Shown here: in pieces, positions 59,282-64,000 of the stretch
How the letters are laid out: each line of letters opens with the position of its first letter
Position numbering within the stretch: the first letter of the stretch is position 1
Position numbers and translations under genes: made by a program
Notes under the pieces: generated by a model
What the model saw: the letters and a program-made list of their open reading frames with translations, nothing else
Told to the model about the DNA's origin: nothing
The model's database searches: none
Origin: Treponema medium
Lineage (GTDB): Bacteria > Spirochaetota > Spirochaetia > Treponematales > Treponemataceae
Length of the DNA stretch: 64,000 bases
Reading direction: 5' to 3'
NCBI RefSeq assembly: GCF_017161265.1
Contig: NZ_CP031393.1
Span: forward strand, 1,860,001-1,924,000

Positions 59282-60170
59282 TATTGCAGCTTCCGTTCTT
59301 GCACGGCTCAAAAACAAGGCTCTCGAAAGCGGTAGAAGCTATCAGCTGTGTCTCCAGCTTTTTTGCCAAGAGGAATTTCTGCGCCGTTTGGAAAAATCAA
59401 AATATGCCGAGAATCTCGTACTAAAGGGCGGTTTGTTTCTCTATTCTCTTACAGAGTTTGACAGCAGAGTTACGATGGACGTAGACTTTTTGCTTCGAAA
59501 AATACCTAATACGCCGGAACAGTTGAAATTTATTTTAGAGGAAATTATCGCTGTTTCTACGGATAATGATTTTATAAGTTTTGAGATAAAAGATGTTGAA
59601 CCGATTGCCGTTACCAAAAAATACTCAGGTATTGGAGCCTCAATTCTTGCTCGCATTAGAAATATTAAAATAAGATTCAGTGTTGACTTCGGTGTAGGAG
59701 ATGTTATTGTTCCAAAACAGGAAAAGCGCAGAATTCCGACCCAACTTCCTGATTTTGTATCTCCGACAGTAAATACCTACTCCATTGAAACCGTAGTGGC
59801 TGAAAAAATCGATGCCGTTCTTAGTCTGATGGAGTTTTCCAGCCGGATGAAGGACTATTATGATATCTATTATATCGCCAACAAGTTTGATTTTGACGGT
59901 CAGGTATTGTCAGAAGCTTTAAGGGAAACTTTTGCCAATCGTAACCACCTCTTTACTGTTGAACAGTTTAAACAGGTAATGAATTTTAATAATGATGCAG
60001 CAATGCAGAAGAAGTGGGACGCCTTTACGCGTAAGATTAACACTAAAACGGATGATTATGGTACAGTGCTTAATACAATAAAAGTTTTCTTGGCAGCTCC
60101 GTTCGTGTCAGCTATCGAGAGTACGGAGTACACTAAGCAATGGTCGGCTTCCTCTTGTGAATGGATTTAA
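59274..60170 (+). CDS. AbiEii-type nucleotidyltransferase toxin
   Basis: 298 residues. AbiEii/DNA-polymerase-beta-like nucleotidyltransferase: motif I as LVLKGGLFLYSLTEFDSRVTMDVDFLL (KGG...S/T-R-xTxDxDF, with the metal-binding Asp pair), motif III Lys in VVAEKIDAVL, and motif IV as SRMKDYYDIYYIANKFDFD (RxKDxYD). Such toxins transfer nucleotides to RNA and cause reversible growth arrest, giving phage-abortive infection in some hosts. The antitoxin-first order and 8-bp overlap match type IV systems. Cassette is AT-rich compared with guaA. Confidence 0.9.
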   Translation: MADIAASVLARLKNKALESGRSYQLCLQLFCQEEFLRRLEKSKYAENLVLKGGLFLYSLTEFDSRVTMDVDFLLRKIPNTPEQLKFILEEIIAVSTDNDFISFEIKDVEPIAVTKKYSGIGASILARIRNIKIRFSVDFGVGDVIVPKQEKRRIPTQLPDFVSPTVNTYSIETVVAEKIDAVLSLMEFSSRMKDYYDIYYIANKFDFDGQVLSEALRETFANRNHLFTVEQFKQVMNFNNDAAMQKKWDAFTRKINTKTDDYGTVLNTIKVFLAAPFVSAIESTEYTKQWSASSCEWI

Positions 60171-60186
60171 CACAGGAGACTATAAA

Positions 60187-60228
60187 ACCTTTTAGCTGTG
60201 AGCTGTTGCCTCAGCTAAAAGGTCTTTT
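60187..60228. terminator. bidirectional terminator between AbiEii gene and guaA
   Basis: ACCTTTTAGCT / AGCTAAAAGGT with 15-nt loop, followed on the plus strand by CTTTT and preceded by TATAAAA, so it can end both converging transcripts. The loop carries GTGAGCTG, part of the heptamer repeated at 50344. Confidence 0.7.
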
Positions 60229-60240
60229 CATACGCTTCTT

Positions 60241-61788
60241 TTACTCCCATTCGATGGTGGCGGGCGGTTTGGGCGTAATGTCATACACTACGCGGTTGAT
60301 GCCTTTGACTTCGTTGATGATGCGGAGCGTAATCTTCTGCAGCAGCGGATACGGGATTTCCGCGACCTCAACCGTCATCGCATCGACGGAGGTTACCGCC
60401 CGTATCGCTATCAGGTTGTCATACGTTCTGCCGTCACCCATGGCGCCGACCGTGCGAACATTGGGGAATACGGTAAAATACTGCCAAATAGAATCCGCCA
60501 AGCCCGCCTGCGCAATCTCTTCGCGGAGAATGGCATCGCTTTCGCGTACCCAATGCAGCCGTTCGGGAGTAATCTCTCCTAAGATACGCACCGCAAGTCC
60601 AGGGCCGGGGAATGGCTGCCGCTTGACCAGTTCGTCGGGAATACCAAGCGCTGTGCCGAGCGCCCGCACCTCGTCCTTAAATAGCATCCTCAGCGGTTCA
60701 ATCAATTCTTTAAAGTCGATATTTTCGGGAAGTCCGCCGACATTGTGATGGGATTTTATGACAGCCGCCTTTTTACTGCCGCCGGATTCAATAACATCGG
60801 GATAGATGGTCCCTTGTACCAAAAAGTCAACCGTACCGATCTTTTTCGCTTCTTCTTCAAAAACACGGATAAATTCCTCACCGATAATCTTCCGCTTGCG
60901 TTCGGGTTCGGTTACTCCGGCAAGTTTTTTTAAGAACCGCTCGGAGGCATCCACATGGATGATGTTAAGACCGAGTGTTTCGCGGTATGTTTTTAATACC
61001 TGTGCCGCCTCATCTTTGCGTAAAAGACCGTGATCGACAAAGATACAGGTAAGCTGATCGCCGACAGCCTTATGCACCAGTACCGAAGCAACGGAGGAAT
61101 CAACTCCGCCCGACAGAGCCGAAATAACCTTTTTGTTTCCGACCTTCCGTTTTATTTCCTGAATGACCGAGTCGGCGGCGGTTGCGGCATTCCAGACTTC
61201 GGTACATCCGCAAATGCTGCGCACAAAGTTTTTGAGCATTTGCGTGCCGTATACGGAGTGTAATACTTCGGGATGGAATTGTACGCCGTAACATTTACGC
61301 TTAGTATTCGCCATTGCGGCGATAGGACAGTTATCCGTTTTCGCAATGGTTGTAAACCCTTCGGGAAGGGCAGATACGCTGTCGTTATGGCTCATCCACA
61401 CAATAGAATCCGTAGGGCAGTCTTTCCAGAGTGCTGCACCTGCTGCATCTCCGCCGGTGTGCAGCTTTGTCTTACCGAATTCGCTTTTTTCTGCCGGCTG
61501 CACTTTTCCGCCGAGCAAATACGTCATCAGCTGCATTCCGTAGCAGATACCCAACACCGGCACCCCTAAGTTGAATATTTCAGGATTGCAGGTTGCCGCA
61601 TCATCGGCATATACGGAATCGGGCGCTCCGGATAAGATGATTCCCTTTAAAGAAATACTTTGTATACGGGTAAGTTCTGTATCGAAAGGAAGTACTTCAC
61701 AATAAACACCGCATTCGCGGATACGGCGGGCAATGAGCTGGCTATACTGCCCTCCGAAATCAAGGATAATAATTTTTTCTGTGTGCAT
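60241..61788 (-). CDS. guaA: GMP synthase (glutamine-hydrolysing)
   Basis: 515 residues; converts XMP to GMP. N-terminal class I glutamine amidotransferase: [20 protein letters not shown] (nucleophile Cys) and [12 protein letters not shown] (His, Glu). ATP pyrophosphatase domain: [23 protein letters not shown] (PP-loop). C-terminal dimerisation domain ending [19 protein letters not shown]. Length normal. Divergent from dnaX with a 125-bp shared region. Confidence 0.97.
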   Translation of the reverse strand: MHTEKIIILDFGGQYSQLIARRIRECGVYCEVLPFDTELTRIQSISLKGIILSGAPDSVYADDAATCNPEIFNLGVPVLGICYGMQLMTYLLGGKVQPAEKSEFGKTKLHTGGDAAGAALWKDCPTDSIVWMSHNDSVSALPEGFTTIAKTDNCPIAAMANTKRKCYGVQFHPEVLHSVYGTQMLKNFVRSICGCTEVWNAATAADSVIQEIKRKVGNKKVISALSGGVDSSVASVLVHKAVGDQLTCIFVDHGLLRKDEAAQVLKTYRETLGLNIIHVDASERFLKKLAGVTEPERKRKIIGEEFIRVFEEEAKKIGTVDFLVQGTIYPDVIESGGSKKAAVIKSHHNVGGLPENIDFKELIEPLRMLFKDEVRALGTALGIPDELVKRQPFPGPGLAVRILGEITPERLHWVRESDAILREEIAQAGLADSIWQYFTVFPNVRTVGAMGDGRTYDNLIAIRAVTSVDAMTVEVAEIPYPLLQKITLRIINEVKGINRVVYDITPKPPATIEWE

Positions 61789-61913
61789 AGTGTACTATAT
61801 CAGTGTATGACTTGTTAGACAAGGAGCTTTTCGATTAGATGTCAAGGCTTTCCGTTAGATTTTTACGTGAGTAAATACTTTATCCAAACCTCGATTTATG
61901 ATACTATGCGCGG

Positions 61914-63164
61914 ATGGAGTACCAAGTAACGGCGACACGGCGCAGGCCTCAGCGATTTGAAGATTTATTAGGGCAGGATTTTGTTGCGGCGACGCTGCAA
62001 AAATCTATTGAAGCGGGGAAAATAGCCCATGCGTATCTTTTTTCAGGTCCGCGTGGATGCGGTAAAACCAGTTCGGCACGTATTTTAGCAAAGGCACTCA
62101 ACTGTGAAACGGGAACGGTCGCTACTCCTTGCGGAGTTTGTACCTCGTGCCGCGAAATTACGGCGGGTTCAAGCATCGATGTTATCGAGATAGACGGCGC
62201 ATCAAATACGAGCGTCAACGATGTGCGGCAAATCAAGGACGAAATCCTCTTTCCTCCTAATACCAGCCGCTATAAAATCTACATTATCGACGAAGTTCAC
62301 ATGCTTTCCACGAGCGCTTTCAATGCGTTGCTGAAAACGATTGAAGAGCCGCCTCCGTATGTTATCTTTATTTTTGCAACAACCGAACTGCACAAGGTTC
62401 CGGCAACCATCAAAAGCCGCTGCCAGCATTTCAATTTTAAATTAGTTGATGTAGAAGTGCTTAAACAGGCATTGGCGGAGGCGGCAGCAGAGCTGCATAT
62501 TGAAGCTGACGACGAGGCGCTGTACTGGATTGCGCGTGAGGCTACCGGAAGCGTACGCGATTGTTACACTTTGTTCGATCAGGTGGCTGCCTTTTCGGAC
62601 GGTCATATCACCTTTGAAAAAATACAGAGTACGCTCGGTTTAACGGGTACCGATTCAATCGGCGCCTTGCTGACTGCTTGCGTTCAAAAGGATGCCGCCG
62701 CCGCGCTGCTCACCCTTGATACTATTCTGCAAAACGGAGTTTCCACCGAGCAATTTACGGTAGACTGCACCAACTATCTCCGCAGTCTTCTCTTGATACA
62801 ACAAGGCATTACAAAAGAAGCTTTGATAGGACAACGTGCGGAGCGATTTCCGCAGGAAATACTGACGGGATGGGGTGCGCAGCAGCTTGAGCGCGCGCTG
62901 TATCTGTTTTTGCAGCTTTTCAGAGATCTCCGGTTCTCGCTCAATCCTCGTTATGAACTGGAATTAACGGTTTCCCGCCTTGCGTGGCTTTCCGACTATG
63001 TTTCTCCAAAGGAACTGAAAGAAGCCTTTGATGCGGCTCAAGCGTTGCTCGCGGGCGTACCTACGGCGGTTCAATCGGCAACCAGAGCACTGCCCGGCAA
63101 TGGGGCGCCGCAAAAAGGCGGGGCTGACTCCCCTTTTTTAAGACCGGCGGCTTCTCTTCGCTGA
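61914..63164 (+). CDS. dnaX: DNA polymerase III gamma-like subunit (frame-0 product)
   Basis: 416-residue zero-frame product. AAA+ ATPase with FEDLLGQDFVAATLQKSIEAGKIAHAYLFSGPRGCGKTSSARILAKALNC (Walker A), four zinc Cys in CETGTVATPCGVCTSC, YIIDEVHMLSTSAFNALLKTIEEPP (Walker B) and ATIKSRCQHFNFK (sensor 1/SRC motif). Domains II and III of the clamp loader follow (about 180-375). It ends eight codons after the slippery heptamer (RPAASLR stop), so it has a normal gamma architecture. Start ATG 61914. Confidence 0.9.
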   Translation: MEYQVTATRRRPQRFEDLLGQDFVAATLQKSIEAGKIAHAYLFSGPRGCGKTSSARILAKALNCETGTVATPCGVCTSCREITAGSSIDVIEIDGASNTSVNDVRQIKDEILFPPNTSRYKIYIIDEVHMLSTSAFNALLKTIEEPPPYVIFIFATTELHKVPATIKSRCQHFNFKLVDVEVLKQALAEAAAELHIEADDEALYWIAREATGSVRDCYTLFDQVAAFSDGHITFEKIQSTLGLTGTDSIGALLTACVQKDAAAALLTLDTILQNGVSTEQFTVDCTNYLRSLLLIQQGITKEALIGQRAERFPQEILTGWGAQQLERALYLFLQLFRDLRFSLNPRYELELTVSRLAWLSDYVSPKELKEAFDAAQALLAGVPTAVQSATRALPGNGAPQKGGADSPFLRPAASLR

Positions 63165-63892
63165 GGGCTGCCGGTACTTACGGAAACACCGCATCGGCCG
63201 GGATACCGGTGAATGCTCCGGTCGGAATAGCCGGTACACCGCAGATAGGGATATCGGTCAATACTCCGATAGGTTATACTCAGCATCCGGTAACCGGAGC
63301 TGTGCAGCAGCAACAGGATGTACAGCGTCCGGCCTCCGGAGCGGAGCCGGTGCAGCGGAATGTTCCGTTATCGCAGGAGGTTCCGCAGATTCAGCCGCCG
63401 CCGGTGCAGCAGATTAACCCGCTGACAGCAGGACGTCAGTCGTCCGCAACGGGATATCCGCTTTCAGCAGTACAGCAGGTTCAGCCGCCAATAGCGGAAC
63501 GCCAGTCTCCAGCGGAAACCCCGCCGCCGCTCCGCATACACAACATTGCTGAACTCAAAGAGGCGCTCGTTCAGCATTTGCTAATAGAGCATACGATGCT
63601 GTCGGCGGCAGTCGCTAAAACGCTCAACTGGTTCGAACGAGACGGTGTGCTGTATATGTCCGTTCATACCCCTTTTGAAGTACAGCAGCTGCAGCGGGAA
63701 AAGAATATCCTAACCCGAAAGACGGCTGAGCTCTACGGCAAAGAATTAAAAATACAAATAACACTCGCTCAAGAAGAGACGGTGCAAAAACTGTCCGTTC
63801 CTGCGCGGGTAGAGATGGTACTGCGTAATATCAAGGGCAGTATCGTTGACATACAGAAAAAAGCAGTTGCAGAAGAACCGGAGGAAGAATAA
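61914..63892 (+). CDS. dnaX: DNA polymerase III tau subunit, made by -1 frameshift
   Basis: Clamp-loader ATPase, full-length form of about 659 residues: 409 in frame 0 up to the Leu codon TTA at 63138-63140, then 250 in the -1 frame from AAG at 63140 to the stop at 63890-63892. The -1 continuation has no stop codon over the junction. It begins with a Pro/Gln/Val-rich linker (about 410-540; many QPP and IGx repeats). It ends with a helical tau domain (LRIHNIAELKEALVQHLLIEHTMLSAAVAKTLNWFERDGVLYMSVHTPFEVQQLQREKNILTRKTAELYGKEL), the part that binds polymerase alpha/DnaB in other bacteria. Either programmed or the result of a sequencing or indel error; the slippery site and hairpin favour programming. 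Confidence 0.72.
63134..63171 (+). promoter_or_regulatory. -1 ribosomal frameshift signal in dnaX
   Basis: In frame 0 the mRNA reads CCT TTT TTA AGA, so the heptamer is T TTT TTA (63134-63140), the X-XXY-YYZ form used by HIV-1 gag-pol. A stem ACCGGCGGC / GCTGCCGGT (9 bp with one G-U) starts four bases later, with inner CTC/GAG pairs. No Shine-Dalgarno-like stimulator immediately upstream is obvious. RNA polymerase slippage on the T6 run is an alternative mechanism. Confidence 0.65.
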
Positions 63893-64000
63893 TGAATATA
63901 AATCCGTTTGAATTGATGAAAAACGCAAAAGATTTGCAGACTCATTTCGGAAAAATGCAAGAAGAACTGGCGGAGCTTCGCGTGCAAGGCGTTTCGGGCG
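63892..64000 (+). CDS. YbaB/EbfC nucleoid-associated protein, partial
   Basis: Runs off the window end after 36 codons. Start MNINPFELMKNAKDLQTHFGKMQEELAELRVQGVSG matches the N-terminal helix of YbaB/EbfC DNA-binding proteins. Its ATG shares one base with the dnaX (-1 frame) stop (TAATG), giving the usual dnaX-ybaB order and also supporting that the -1 frame is translated to that point. Confidence 0.9.
   Translation, partial: MNINPFELMKNAKDLQTHFGKMQEELAELRVQGVSG

Noticed and set aside
63134-63164. dnaX frame break as a plain assembly error
   Set aside because: Not excluded, but the heptamer is in exactly the right phase and is followed by a stable hairpin, so programmed frameshifting is the better reading.

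Overview
The window reads as chromosomal DNA of a spirochaete, most likely a Treponema of the oral/commensal type. This is inferred from the gene set and order (rpsP-khpA-rimM-trmD-rplS followed by FliK-like, FlhB-like, HD-GYP and YraN genes), from many lipoprotein signal peptides, and from accessory families I know to be common in Treponema (Rpn-type nucleases, AAA-ATPase/PD-(D/E)XK proteins). I could not run a database search, so the genus is an inference.

Layout. 1-5700: a 0.4-kb repeat element, then metG, a secreted hypothetical protein, rpsD, rubredoxin and a small hypothetical gene. 5799-8369: leuS. 8370-10200: accessory segment with repeat hairpins, a broken reverse-transcriptase C-terminus and an Rpn-family nuclease. 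10207-15904 (minus): one long operon from rpsP down to YraN and two small genes, with a near-consensus promoter at 15876-15904. 15952-17355: anaerobic ribonucleotide reductase accessory genes behind a promoter with NrdR-like boxes. 17458-19846: tRNA-CAU, a Crp/Fnr regulator, and a divergent signal-less binding protein. 19920-26695: an LplABC-type sugar ABC importer, a P-loop protein and a GH2 glycosidase. 27189-42278 (minus): pbpC, then GH2 plus MFS transporter, a DUF3791/DUF3990 module, an AAA-ATPase/nuclease protein, and a 2053-residue alpha-2-macroglobulin lipoprotein. 42960-47097: TlpA/CcdA thiol-redox pair, LysR, LysM/LytM protein and AhpC peroxiredoxin. 47308-51740: large surface lipoprotein, repeat element and mazEF. 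51739-58357: OmpA-type protein, tcdA, mraY, ruvC, aminopeptidase P and a glucosaminidase lipoprotein. 58676-64000: AbiE-type toxin-antitoxin pair, guaA, dnaX with a -1 frameshift signal, and the start of ybaB.

Three themes stand out. First, intergenic space is filled with MITE-like repeats: about 120-400 bp long, terminal inverted repeat CCTTTTGAAATA, built from many hairpins that share a TCCN loop but have unrelated, perfectly compensated stems. Element D supplies the stop codon of ruvC. Second, dnaX is split over two frames by a T TTT TTA slippery heptamer followed by a hairpin. The full-length tau protein would therefore be the frameshift product, the reverse of the E. coli arrangement. 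Third, several AT-rich toxin-antitoxin-like cassettes (mazEF, AbiE, DUF3990/DUF3791) sit between housekeeping genes.

Promoters are unusually easy to read here. Six start sites show TTGAC(A/C/T)-17 bp-TATNNN-type spacing (rpsP operon, nrd operon, three tRNAs, mazEF), so a sigma70-like consensus appears to hold in this genome.
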